This document shows positions 1 through 8,158 of a stretch of DNA of 64,000 nt, piece by piece. How positions within the stretch are numbered: the first letter of the stretch is position 1; every line of letters starts with the position of its first letter. The stretch is from Streptosporangium brasiliense (GTDB lineage: Bacteria; Actinomycetota; Actinomycetes; Streptosporangiales; Streptosporangiaceae): contig NZ_JAUSRB010000002.1 in the NCBI RefSeq assembly GCF_030811595.1, forward strand, positions 5,146,001 through 5,210,000, read 5' to 3'. Position numbers and translations under genes: made by a program. The notes under the pieces are model-generated. The model had not been told where the DNA came from. It worked only from the letters and a program-made list of their open reading frames with translations, and did not search any database.

Positions 1-158
1 GGGGCCAGCGCCGGCCCGGCGATCTCCGCGCCGTCCATCCGCTGGAAGGCGACCAGGTGGCCGCCCGCGTCGACCACCGCCACCGAGACGAGGGCCCCTT
101 CACGCCCGGCCTGTTTCACCGAGGCCTCACACATGCGCAGCGCGAGTTCGAGGTTCAA
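1..158 (-). CDS. GlcG/HbpS-family protein (DUF336), N-terminal part only
   Basis: The reverse strand reads from a TTG at 158 with a strong AAAGGAG about 5 nt upstream (163-170). The first ~52 residues (LNLELALRMCEASVKQ, then VSVAVVDAGGHLVAFQRMDGA) match the conserved start of the GlcG/HbpS heme-binding family: an amphipathic helix followed by the AVVDxxGxLxAFxRMDGA strand. The rest of the gene lies left of the window. Family members bind heme or sit beside oxidoreductase genes, but the function here cannot be told. It is divergent from the phosphotransferase at 279, with a perfect palindrome between them. Confidence 0.75.
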   Translation of the reverse strand, partial: MNLELALRMCEASVKQAGREGALVSVAVVDAGGHLVAFQRMDGAEIAGPALA

Positions 159-232
159 CCGGGCTCCTTTAAGCCTTTGGGGCCTTAGCAGTGGACAATT
201 CGGTTTGTATCCGCCGCCGACCGGTGGTGCAA

Positions 233-248
233 GATCTCATATGAGATC
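233..248. promoter_or_regulatory. Perfect 16-bp palindrome in a divergent promoter region
   Basis: GATCTCATATGAGATC is perfectly self-complementary. It sits 31 bp before the ATG at 279 and about 75 bp before the divergent TTG at 158. Its size, AT-rich core and position suit an operator for a dimeric repressor. No regulator gene is adjacent inside the window. Confidence 0.5.
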
Positions 249-278
249 CGGGGTTCCGCCCACGCGAACGGAGAATTC

Positions 279-1352
279 ATGCAGGCCCACGATCTGTCCG
301 CCGGGGGCGACGTGCAGGCCCATGATCTGTCCGCCGGGGGTGACGTGCTGGCCCGCGTGCACGAGGCCGCCCGCGCGGCGGTGCGGATCCACGGGCTGCC
401 GGACGCCGAGGTCACGCTGGTCAACGTGTCGGAGAACGCCACCTACCGGGTGGACGACCCGGCCACCGGGGCCCGGTCCATCCTGCGGGTGCACCGCCTC
501 GGCTACCACGCCACCCCGGCGATCCTGTCCGAGCTCGCCTGGCTGGAGGCGCTCCGCGAGGAGGCCGGGATCCGGACGCCCCGGGTGCTGCCGGCGCCGG
601 ACGGGTCCCGGGTGCTGACCGTCCCGGGCCCGCAGCCCCGTGACTGCGTGATGTTCGAGTTCCTGCCCGGGACCGAGCCGCCGCAGGACCGGCTGGTGCC
701 CGGCTTCGAGCGGCTCGGCGCGATCACCGCCCGGATGCACCGGCACGCGCGGAGCTGGCCGCGCCCCACGGGGTTCACCCGCTTCCACTGGGACTACGAC
801 GCCGCTCTCGGCGCCCGGTCGCGGTGGGGCCGCTGGCAGGACGGCGTGGGGATGGACCCGCAGGCGCGGGCCGTGCTGGAGCGGCTCGACGGGGAACTGC
901 GCGCCCGGCTCCGCCGCTTCGGCCGGGGCGCAGGCCGCTACGGCCTCATCCACGCCGACCTGCGCCTGGCCAACCTGCTGGTGGTGGGCGACGGGCCGCC
1001 CAGCGTCATCGACTTCGACGACTGCGGCTTCGGCTGGTACCTCTACGACCTGGCCGCCGCGCTCAGCTTCATCGAGCACCATCCCCAGGTCCCCGAGATG
1101 GTCGACTCCTGGGTGCGGGGCTACCGTACGGTCCTCGACCTGCCGGCCGAGGACGAGGCCGAGATCTGGACCTTCATCATGTTCCGCCGCCTGCTGCTGG
1201 TCGCCTGGATCGGCACGCACACCGGCGTCGACATCGCCGCCGAGCTCGGCGCCGGCTACACCGAGGGCACCTGCGAGCTGGCCGAGCGGTTCCTGTCGGG
1301 CGGCGGGGGCGGCGGACGGCGCAGGCCGCCACTCCCGGCGACATCCCTTTGA
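279..1352 (+). CDS. APH-fold phosphotransferase (aminoglycoside/choline kinase-like)
   Basis: A 357-aa cytosolic kinase-fold protein. The catalytic Brenner motif is HADLRLAN near residue 225, where the family usually has HGDxxxxN, and the metal-binding VIDFDDCGFG follows about 20 residues later. The N-lobe contains NATYRVDDPATG, a nucleotide-loop-like segment. GGAG stands 5 nt before the ATG. The N-terminus carries an exact 11-residue duplication (QAHDLSAGGDV twice). The substrate is unknown: SrkA/YihE-like, fructosamine kinase-like and homoserine kinase II-like proteins share this fold, and no resistance role can be assigned. The C-terminus has a Gly/Arg-rich tail. Confidence 0.8.
   Translation: MQAHDLSAGGDVQAHDLSAGGDVLARVHEAARAAVRIHGLPDAEVTLVNVSENATYRVDDPATGARSILRVHRLGYHATPAILSELAWLEALREEAGIRTPRVLPAPDGSRVLTVPGPQPRDCVMFEFLPGTEPPQDRLVPGFERLGAITARMHRHARSWPRPTGFTRFHWDYDAALGARSRWGRWQDGVGMDPQARAVLERLDGELRARLRRFGRGAGRYGLIHADLRLANLLVVGDGPPSVIDFDDCGFGWYLYDLAAALSFIEHHPQVPEMVDSWVRGYRTVLDLPAEDEAEIWTFIMFRRLLLVAWIGTHTGVDIAAELGAGYTEGTCELAERFLSGGGGGGRRRPPLPATSL
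282..347 (+). repeat. 33-bp tandem duplication at the start of the kinase gene
   Basis: Two adjacent 33-bp copies (282-314 and 315-347) differ at only two positions, both synonymous (CAC/CAT and GGC/GGT). They encode QAHDLSAGGDV twice. The copies are in frame, so the protein simply has a longer leader. Confidence 0.9.
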
Positions 1353-1431
1353 GTAACAATTCTGTCACTCTCGGCTATCATCGCATCGCCGACAAGATCA
1401 CCAGGAGCGCAGCCCTGGCCCCGGGGGAGAC

Positions 1432-2208
1432 ATGCACAACAACAACCGCGCCAGCATCGTCCACCAGATCAGATATGCCCTCGGCCACCCCGGCCGGATC
1501 TCGCCGCACCTGAGAAGGCTGACCAGGAACACCTGGCTGCGCCTGCGCACCCGCGACCACATCGGCTACTACCGGGCCGTGATGAGATCCGACACCGCCC
1601 GCGGCTCGGAGTCGGCCGTGGGCAGCAGGTCGCACGAGCGCTGGCTGGCCATGGGCCGGCTGCAGTTCGACTACCTCGTACGGCACGGCCTGCGGCCCGA
1701 CCACCGCCTGCTGGAGATCGGCTGCGGCAACCTGCGGGCCGGACGCCTGTTCATCGACTATCTGGACACCGGCAACTACTACGGCGTCGACATCTCTCCC
1801 GACATCCTGATCGCCGCCCAGGACACGATCGTCGGCCATGGCCTGCGCGACAAGCTCCCGCATCTCATGCCGGTCGGCGACCTGCGCCTGGCCGCCCTGC
1901 CCGACAGGGCCTTCGACGTGGTCCACGCCCACAGCGTCTTCTCCCACTCCCCGCGCCACGTGATCGAGGAGTGCTTCCAGCACGTCGGCCGGATCATGAA
2001 GCCGGCCGGCTGGTTCGACTTCACCTTCGACCGCACGGAGGGCGAGGAGCACCAGGTCCTGGGCGAGGACTTCTACTACCGCACGGCGACACTGGTCGCG
2101 CTGGCCGGCGAGCACGGCCTCCAGGCGACCTTCATGGACGACTGGGAGAAGCTCCCCTCCAAGCAGTCCAAGATCCGTATCACGCTCAGACCGTCCGGCG
2201 ACGGGTGA
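1432..2208 (+). CDS. Class I SAM-dependent methyltransferase
   Basis: A 258-aa protein with a Rossmann methyltransferase core. Motif I is LLEIGCGNLRAGRLF (about residues 92-106), followed by an acidic strand end in NYYGVDISP and motif IV-like FDVVHAHSVFSHSP. A GGGGGAG lies just 2-3 nt from the ATG, which is close spacing. The N-terminal ~60 residues are basic and helical (HLRRLTRNTWLRLRTRDH) and may contact the substrate or a membrane. It resembles sugar or polyketide methyltransferases of unknown substrate. It is convergent with the amidohydrolase that ends at 2222. Confidence 0.8.
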   Translation: MHNNNRASIVHQIRYALGHPGRISPHLRRLTRNTWLRLRTRDHIGYYRAVMRSDTARGSESAVGSRSHERWLAMGRLQFDYLVRHGLRPDHRLLEIGCGNLRAGRLFIDYLDTGNYYGVDISPDILIAAQDTIVGHGLRDKLPHLMPVGDLRLAALPDRAFDVVHAHSVFSHSPRHVIEECFQHVGRIMKPAGWFDFTFDRTEGEEHQVLGEDFYYRTATLVALAGEHGLQATFMDDWEKLPSKQSKIRITLRPSGDG

Positions 2209-2221
2209 GCCGGGCGGTGGC

Positions 2222-3850
2222 TCAGAAGGCCGGATCGGTGTGCACCCGGCTGCCCTCGACGTAGGTGGCCAGCACCGACGTCTCGGCGAGCTCACCGGCC
2301 GGGATCGAGCAGGGGTCGCGGTCGGTGACCACCAGGTCGGCGAGCTTGCCCTCCTCGATCGTGCCGGTCCGCGTGTCGAGGTGGTTCACCCATGCCGTGC
2401 CGATCGTGTAGGCGGCCAGCGCCGCCGTCAGGTCGAGCCGCTGCCGCGGCAGGAACGCCTCCCGGTCCCCGCCCGGAGCCGTGCGGTTGACCGCGACGTG
2501 GATGCCCCAGAACGGGTCGGGGCTGCTGACCGGCCAGTCGCTCCCCGCCGCGAGCCGGGCGCCGGTCCGGGCCAGGTCCCCGAAGGGATACTGCCAGCCG
2601 GCGCGTTCCGGGCCGAGGAACGGGATGGTCAGCTCGTCCATCTGCGGCTCGTGCGCCGCCCACAGCGGCTGGACGTTGGCGGCGATCCCCAGGGCGGCGA
2701 ACCGCGGCACGTCGGCGGGGTGCACGACCTGCAGGTGGGCGATGTGGTGGCGGTGGTCGTTCACGCCGTTGGCGGCGCGCGCGGCCGCGAACGCGTCGAG
2801 GGCCTCGCGGGCCGCCCGGTCGCCGACGGCGTGCACGTGGACCTGGAAGCCTTCGGCGTCCAGGCGGGTGACGTGCGCGCGCAGCCTCTCCGGGTCGAGG
2901 AAGCTGAGCCCCTGGTTGCCGGTACGGCATCCGCAGCCGTCCAGGTAGGGGGAGGTCATCGCGGCGGTGAAGTTCTCCGCCACGCCGTCCTGCATGATCT
3001 TGACGCTGGTGGCGCGGAACCGTCCCGCGCCGCCTCGGCGCGCGAGCAGTTCGGGGATCTGCTCCTCACCTCTTTCGCGGTCCCACCAGAGCGCGCCGAC
3101 CACCCGGGCGGTGAGCAGCCCGGACTCGGCCGCGGTCAGATAGGCCCGCTGGACCTCGGGGCTGACCATCGCGTCCTGCCAGGCCGTCACGCCGACCGAG
3201 TGCATTCGCCGCTGGCCGGCCCGCAGAGCGCGGAGCATCATGTCGGCGGTCGGCTCGGGGACGTGCCGGGCGACCAGGTCCGACGCGCCTTCGTGGAGCG
3301 TGCCCTGCGGGGTGCCGTCGGCCTCCCGCTCGATGCGCCCGTCGATCGGGTCCGGGGTGCCCGCGTCGATCCCGCACCGTTCCAGGGCCCTGGTGTTGAC
3401 CCAGGCACCGTGGCCGTCCTGGTTGATCAGATGCACGGGCCGGTCGGGGACCACCGCGTCCAGCAGGTGCCGGCTGGGCGTGCCGCCGGAGAACCATTCC
3501 ATGGACCAGCCGCCTCCGGCGATCCATTCCGCCTCGGGATTGGCCGCGGCGTAGGTCCGGACGGCCGCGAGGGCCTCGTCGGCGTCACGGGCGTCGTGCA
3601 GGTCGCACTGGATCATGGTGGCGCCGGCGAGGACCGGATGCACGTGGGCGTCCTGGAAGCCGGGCAGCAGGGCCCGGCCGGCCAGGTCGACGACCTCGGT
3701 GGCCGCGCCGATCAGCGGTCGCACGTCCGCGTCCCGGCCGACGGCGACGATCAGGCCGTCGCGGACGGCGACCGCCGTGGCGGCGGTCCGGGCGGGACCG
3801 AGCGTGTGCACCGGACCGTTGTGGAAGACGAGGTCGGCGGGGGCGGGCAT
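2222..3850 (-). CDS. Metal-dependent amidohydrolase, YtcJ-like (amidohydrolase 3 family)
   Basis: A 542-aa enzyme starting MPAPADLVFHNGPVHTLGP. The ATG at 3850 is chosen because GAGGAG stands 7 nt upstream; the reading frame stays open further upstream only through low-complexity Pro/Arg sequence. The metal site HxH appears as GFQDAHVHP near residue 68, with the later SDWPVSSPDP aspartate and the C-terminal KLADLVVTDRDP typical of the YtcJ group. It probably hydrolyses an N-acyl or cyclic amide. It follows the ABC importer and amidase on the same strand after a 244-bp gap, so it may belong to the same catabolic unit. Confidence 0.85.
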   Translation of the reverse strand: MPAPADLVFHNGPVHTLGPARTAATAVAVRDGLIVAVGRDADVRPLIGAATEVVDLAGRALLPGFQDAHVHPVLAGATMIQCDLHDARDADEALAAVRTYAAANPEAEWIAGGGWSMEWFSGGTPSRHLLDAVVPDRPVHLINQDGHGAWVNTRALERCGIDAGTPDPIDGRIEREADGTPQGTLHEGASDLVARHVPEPTADMMLRALRAGQRRMHSVGVTAWQDAMVSPEVQRAYLTAAESGLLTARVVGALWWDRERGEEQIPELLARRGGAGRFRATSVKIMQDGVAENFTAAMTSPYLDGCGCRTGNQGLSFLDPERLRAHVTRLDAEGFQVHVHAVGDRAAREALDAFAAARAANGVNDHRHHIAHLQVVHPADVPRFAALGIAANVQPLWAAHEPQMDELTIPFLGPERAGWQYPFGDLARTGARLAAGSDWPVSSPDPFWGIHVAVNRTAPGGDREAFLPRQRLDLTAALAAYTIGTAWVNHLDTRTGTIEEGKLADLVVTDRDPCSIPAGELAETSVLATYVEGSRVHTDPAF

Positions 3851-3879
3851 ATGGACTCTCCTCGACGTGAGACCAGGGG

Positions 3880-4094
3880 GATCGGAGTGCTTCGGGGGCA
3901 TGGAGAACAGGGGGGACGGCGCGCTCCGGGGCATGGGGCGGGGGACCGGAGCGCGGGGGAGCGGAGCATCAGGGGAGCGGAGCGCAGGCACTGGAACATC
4001 AGGGAACCGGTGCGCCAGAGGATCGGAGCGCAGGGACCGGAGCGCCGGGGGAGCGGAGCGCGTGGCCGGGGCAGGGGATCGCCGGGCCGGGGGA
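3880..4094. repeat. Degenerate GGAGCG-rich repeat tract between amidase and amidohydrolase
   Basis: About 215 bp of purine-rich sequence with many imperfect copies of GATCGGAGCG, GACCGGAGCG and GGGGGAGCGGAGCG. On the minus strand it would be the leader of the amidohydrolase message. It encodes no recognisable domain. Similar runs in GC-rich actinomycete genomes arise by slippage, and a function is not evident. Confidence 0.6.
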
Positions 4095-5510
4095 TCAGAG
4101 CGTTTCGGGGCGAAGGGCCCAGGGCCGGACGCGTTCGACGGCGGCGCCGACCCGGAAGACGGTCGCGTCGTCGTAGCTGCGGCCGACGATCTGCACCCCG
4201 GTCGGGACTCCGTTGGACGCCCGACCGGACGGGACGTTGAGAACCGGACAGCGGCTGGCGACATTGAAGACGGTCGTCAGCGAGTACTCCATGTAGTGGC
4301 CGAGCTCGACGCCGTTCACGACCAGCTTGGCATCGACGTAGTCCTCGCCCGCGCGCAGGGCGGGTGCCCCGGCGGTCGGGCAGATCAGCACGTCGTAGCG
4401 GTCCAGCAGCGCGCCGATGACCGCGTAGATCGTGGCCTCCAGCTCCAGGCCGGCCAGGAAACCGTCCCGCTCGGCAGCCGCCCGGGACTCCGCGGCGAAG
4501 GTGAGAGCGTAGCGGGTCAGCCTGTCACCGTGCTCGGCCGCGGCGTTGGCCACCATGGGGCCGAAGATGGTGCCGAAGTGGATGAAGGCGGCGCGCATGA
4601 CGTCGGCGCGGCACAGGCCGACCTCCACCTCCTCGACGATCGCCCCGGCGGCGGCCAGGGCGTCGGCGACGGCCCGGGTGTTGGCTGCGACATCGGGCTC
4701 GATCTCCCAGTCGCCCAGGTTGGGGGCGTAGGCGACGCGGAGGCCGACGACGTCTCCGAGCCGGTCGGGGATGCGGACCGCCGGGCGGAGAGAGACCACG
4801 TCGCCGGGGTGCGGGCCGACGATGACGTTCTGCAGCAGTGCGCAGTCGGCGACGGTGCGGGCCATCGGCCCGTCATGGCAGTAGTGGTCCAGGTTGAACG
4901 GGGGCATCGCCGGCACCCGGCCGTAGGGCGGTTTGTAGCCGACCGTTCCGGTGGCCGCGGCGGGCAGGCGGATGGAGCCGCCGATGTCGGAGCCGGTGGC
5001 GAGCGTGGCCGTACCGGAGGCGAGCGCCGCGCCCGAGCCGCCCGAGGAGCCGCCGGGGGAGTAGTCCAGGTTCCACGGGTTGCGGGTGAGCCCCCAGAGC
5101 CGGGAGTGGGTGAAGGCCGCGCAGCAGAACTCGGGCGTCGTGGTGCGGGCGTGGATGATCCCGCCGGCGGCCAGCACCCGTTCGAGGACCGGGTGGGTCT
5201 CCTCGGCCACCTGGTCGGGGTAGGCGAGCGAGCCGTCCGTGGCGAGCCGCCCGGCGATCGGCTGCTCGTCCTTCGCGGCCACCGGGAGCCCTTCCAGCGG
5301 CCGTGGTGAGCCGCCGTCGCGGTAGGCGCGCTCGGCCTCTGCCGCCTGGGTGAGGGCATCCTCGAAAGTACGTTCGGTCAATGCGTTGACCTGCGCTTCG
5401 ACGGCTTCGGCCCGTTCGATGACGGCGGTCATCAGCTCGACGGGCGACAGTTCGCGGGACCGGAACAGCCGCAGGGCCTCGGTCGCGGGAAGGTAGGCGA
5501 GGTCGGTCAC
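4095..5510 (-). CDS. Amidase (amidase signature family)
   Basis: A 471-aa enzyme with the Ser-cisSer-Lys triad visible: Lys80 in GLPVAAKDE, Ser155 in SPGGSSGGSG and Ser179 in GSDIGGSIRLPA. The start is the GTG at 5510, which overlaps the stop of the upstream ATPase gene by 4 bp (GTGA), so translation is probably coupled. It is cytosolic with no signal peptide. It likely hydrolyses an amide brought in by the ABC importer encoded just upstream. The exact substrate is unknown. Confidence 0.88.
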   Translation of the reverse strand: MTDLAYLPATEALRLFRSRELSPVELMTAVIERAEAVEAQVNALTERTFEDALTQAAEAERAYRDGGSPRPLEGLPVAAKDEQPIAGRLATDGSLAYPDQVAEETHPVLERVLAAGGIIHARTTTPEFCCAAFTHSRLWGLTRNPWNLDYSPGGSSGGSGAALASGTATLATGSDIGGSIRLPAAATGTVGYKPPYGRVPAMPPFNLDHYCHDGPMARTVADCALLQNVIVGPHPGDVVSLRPAVRIPDRLGDVVGLRVAYAPNLGDWEIEPDVAANTRAVADALAAAGAIVEEVEVGLCRADVMRAAFIHFGTIFGPMVANAAAEHGDRLTRYALTFAAESRAAAERDGFLAGLELEATIYAVIGALLDRYDVLICPTAGAPALRAGEDYVDAKLVVNGVELGHYMEYSLTTVFNVASRCPVLNVPSGRASNGVPTGVQIVGRSYDDATVFRVGAAVERVRPWALRPETL

Positions 5511-6334
5511 GGGAACTCCTTCAGGGTGGCCGCGAGGGCACGCCGGTCGGCCGCGATCTGGGCGGGGTCCCAGCCGTGTCGTGGCACCGAGTGCAGCAGC
5601 AGGCGGGTGTAGGGGTGTTGGGGGTCGGACAGCACCTGCCGGGTCGGGCCGGATTCGACCACGCGCCCCCGGTAGAGCACGAGGATGTCGTCGGCGACGT
5701 GCCGGACGAGCGCCAGGTTGTGGGTGACGAACAGGTATCCGACGCCGGTGTCCCGGCGGATCTCCGCCAGCAGGTCGAGGATCTGCGCCTGGATGGACAC
5801 GTCGAGGGCGGCGGTCGCCTCGTCCAGGATCAGCACCTTCGGCTCGGTCGCCAGCGCGCGGGCGAGCGCGACCCGCTGGCGCTGGCCGCCGGACAGCCGC
5901 CTGGGGAGCGCGTCCGCCTCCCGCTCGCCGAGGCCCACCCGCGCCAGCAGTTCGTCCCGGCGGGAGCGCCGCTGCTGCGGGCTCAGCGCGAAGTGCAGGC
6001 CCAGCGGTTCCTCGACGCACCGGGCGACGGTGATGCGGGGGTCGAGCGAGAGGTAGGGGTCCTGGAAGACCATCTGGATCTCGCGGGCCCGGGCCAGCCT
6101 GGTCGCCCTGCCGCGGGTGGCGTCCGAGCGGTCCCGTCCGCCGACGTGGATCCGGCCGGCATCCGGCCGTTCCAGGCCGACGAGCATCCGCGCCGTCGTC
6201 GTCTTTCCCGATCCCGACTCGCCCACGACGGCCAGGGAACCGCCCGGCCGGAGCGAGAAGGAGACGTCGTCGACGGCCACGTGGTCGCCGAACGACTTGC
6301 GCAGGCCCTCGACCCGCAGCGCGTACTCACTCAT
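5507..6334 (-). CDS. Oligopeptide/dipeptide ABC transporter ATPase (DppF/OppF type)
   Basis: A 275-aa ATPase starting MSEYALRVEGLRKSF. GGAGGAG lies 7 nt before the ATG at 6334, an 8-bp overlap with the upstream ATPase gene. Walker A is GESGSGKTT (about residues 38-46), the signature is LSGGQRQRVALARALA and Walker B is VLILDEATAALD. The C-terminus has the DPQHPYTRLLLHSVP element of the peptide importer subgroup. It forms the ATPase heterodimer with the product of the gene ending at 6327. Confidence 0.9.
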   Translation of the reverse strand: MSEYALRVEGLRKSFGDHVAVDDVSFSLRPGGSLAVVGESGSGKTTTARMLVGLERPDAGRIHVGGRDRSDATRGRATRLARAREIQMVFQDPYLSLDPRITVARCVEEPLGLHFALSPQQRRSRRDELLARVGLGEREADALPRRLSGGQRQRVALARALATEPKVLILDEATAALDVSIQAQILDLLAEIRRDTGVGYLFVTHNLALVRHVADDILVLYRGRVVESGPTRQVLSDPQHPYTRLLLHSVPRHGWDPAQIAADRRALAATLKEFP

Positions 6335-7298
6335 CGACCAGCTCCTCCACGCGCAGGCAGGCGACGTGAGCACCGTCGACCTCCCGTTGGACCGGCTCGT
6401 GCTCGGCGCATCGGGGCCGTGCGTGGGCGCAGCGGGCCGCGAAGGCGCATCCGGCCGGAGCCTCGGCGAGCGATACCGGGCGCCCCGGGACGCCGCGCGG
6501 CGGCAGGTCGGAGTCCAGCCGCGGGGTCGAGGCCAGCAGCGCGGCGGTGTAGGGGTGGCGGGGCCGGGCGAAGAGCCCGTCGGCGGACTGGGCCTCCACG
6601 ATCCGTCCCGCGTACATCACGTAGATGCGGTCACAGATCGCCGCGGCCAGCTCCAGGTCGTGGGTGACGAAGAGCATCCCCATGGCACGCTCGGTCCGCA
6701 GGCCGGTGAGGATCGAGACGACCTCGGCCTGGGTGGTGACGTCCAGCGCGGTGGTGGGTTCGTCGGCCAGCAGCAGCCGGGGTTCTCCGGCGAGCGCACC
6801 GGCGATCATCACACGCTGCAGCATGCCGCCGGAGAACTCGTGCGGATACCTGCGCAGCGCGGCGCGGGGGTCACGGATCCCGACCGACTCCAGCAACTCC
6901 CCGGCCCGCCTGAGCGCGGCTTCCCGTGACACGCCGCCGGCCCGCATCCCTTCGGTGATGAAATCGCCGATCCTGCGCAGCGGGTTGATCGAGGCCCGGG
7001 GGTCCTGGAAGACCATGGAGATTCCGCGGCGGCGCAGCTCGCGGAGCCGGGCAGGAGACATCGTCAGGACGTCGTCGCCCTCCACCCGCAGGCTTCCGGT
7101 GGCCTCCGCCCCTTCGGGGAGCAGTCCCAGCACCGACCGGCAGGTGACGGACTTGCCTGACCCGGACTCGCCGACCAGCCCGACGGTCTCGCCCCGTGCC
7201 ACATGGAGTGACACCCCGGCGAGGATGGGGCGCGCGGCCCTGCCGGCCGGGAGCCGCACGTTCAGGTCCTCCATCTCCAGCAGCGGGGGGGCCATCAT
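6327..7298 (-). CDS. Oligopeptide/dipeptide ABC transporter ATPase (DppD/OppD type)
   Basis: A 323-aa ATPase starting MMAPPLLEMEDLNVRL. It has Walker A GESGSGKSVT, signature EFSGGMLQRVMIAGAL, Walker B LLLADEPTTALDV and the C-terminal Cys-rich oligopeptide element (CAFAARCAHARPRCAEHEP), which in this family can hold an Fe-S cluster. The start overlaps the permease stop by 4 bp (ATGA). It is the partner of the following DppF-type subunit. Confidence 0.9.
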   Translation of the reverse strand: MMAPPLLEMEDLNVRLPAGRAARPILAGVSLHVARGETVGLVGESGSGKSVTCRSVLGLLPEGAEATGSLRVEGDDVLTMSPARLRELRRRGISMVFQDPRASINPLRRIGDFITEGMRAGGVSREAALRRAGELLESVGIRDPRAALRRYPHEFSGGMLQRVMIAGALAGEPRLLLADEPTTALDVTTQAEVVSILTGLRTERAMGMLFVTHDLELAAAICDRIYVMYAGRIVEAQSADGLFARPRHPYTAALLASTPRLDSDLPPRGVPGRPVSLAEAPAGCAFAARCAHARPRCAEHEPVQREVDGAHVACLRVEELVDE

Positions 7299-8158
7299 CG
7301 CTCCCGCCCGGCGACGCGGTCGGCGACGGCCTCGCCGACGACACCGAAGGCGACCACCGCGATCACGATGGTGAAGCCGGGGGCGAGAGCCGGGAGCGCC
7401 GCGCCCTGGAGCAGGGCGGCGGACCCATCGTTGATCATCACGCCCCAGTCGGCGGTGGGCGGCTGGACACCGAAGCCGAGGAAGGACAGGGCCGCGAGGT
7501 CCATGAGCGCGTAACCGAAGTTGATCGCGGACTGGGCGAGGACCAGGGGAGCGATGTTGGGGATCAGATGCCTCAGGCAGATCACCCAGCCGGACCAGCC
7601 CTGCACCCGGTACGCCTGGATGTAGGGGCGGGCCTTCTCCTGGAGGGCCACGGCGCGTACCAGCCGGCCTACATAGGGGGTGTAGGCGACGCTCATCGCG
7701 ACGATCGGGGCCGTCGGTCCGGCGCCGAACATCGCCACCAGCATGATGGCCAGCAGCAGGGCGGGGAAGGAGAAGACGAATTCCATGGCGCGCGACAGCA
7801 GGGAGTCGACGGCCCCGCCGTGCCAGGCGGCGGCCACCCCGACCAGCATGCCGAGGACCGTGGACACGCTGACCACCGCCAGCGGTCCGAGCAGGCCGGT
7901 CCGGGCGCCGTAGATCAGCCGGGACAGGATGTCGCGGCCCGACTGGTCGGTGCCCAGCAGGTGGTCGGCGCCGGAGCCGCTCAGGGTGGCGGACAGATCG
8001 ATGCCGTCGGGATCGTGCGGTGCGATCAGCGGGGCGGAGACCGCCGCGACGATCAGCACGGCCAGGACGGCTAGGGCGGCCGTGACGAGCTTGTCGCCTC
8101 CGGCGAGGCGGGTCAGCGGCGCCAGGATCTTGCGCCGGTGGACGGACAGGACGGTCAC
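7295..8158 (-). CDS. ABC transporter permease (DppC/OppC type)
   Basis: A 287-aa membrane protein starting with GTG at 8158, overlapping the upstream permease stop by 4 bp (GTGA). It has an N-terminal membrane helix (ALAVLAVLIVAAVSAPLIAPHDPDG), the DHLLGTDQSGRDILSRLIYGAR segment diagnostic of DppC and the EAA-loop region EKARPYIQAYRVQGWSG. It forms the translocation pore with the DppB-type subunit. Confidence 0.9.
   Translation of the reverse strand: MTVLSVHRRKILAPLTRLAGGDKLVTAALAVLAVLIVAAVSAPLIAPHDPDGIDLSATLSGSGADHLLGTDQSGRDILSRLIYGARTGLLGPLAVVSVSTVLGMLVGVAAAWHGGAVDSLLSRAMEFVFSFPALLLAIMLVAMFGAGPTAPIVAMSVAYTPYVGRLVRAVALQEKARPYIQAYRVQGWSGWVICLRHLIPNIAPLVLAQSAINFGYALMDLAALSFLGFGVQPPTADWGVMINDGSAALLQGAALPALAPGFTIVIAVVAFGVVGEAVADRVAGRER

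Noticed and set aside
2240-4240. A 666-codon plus-strand frame opposite the amidohydrolase
   Set aside because: Antisense shadow with Gly/Arg/Val-rich composition typical of frame -1 in GC-rich genes; the minus strand has clear amidohydrolase motifs.
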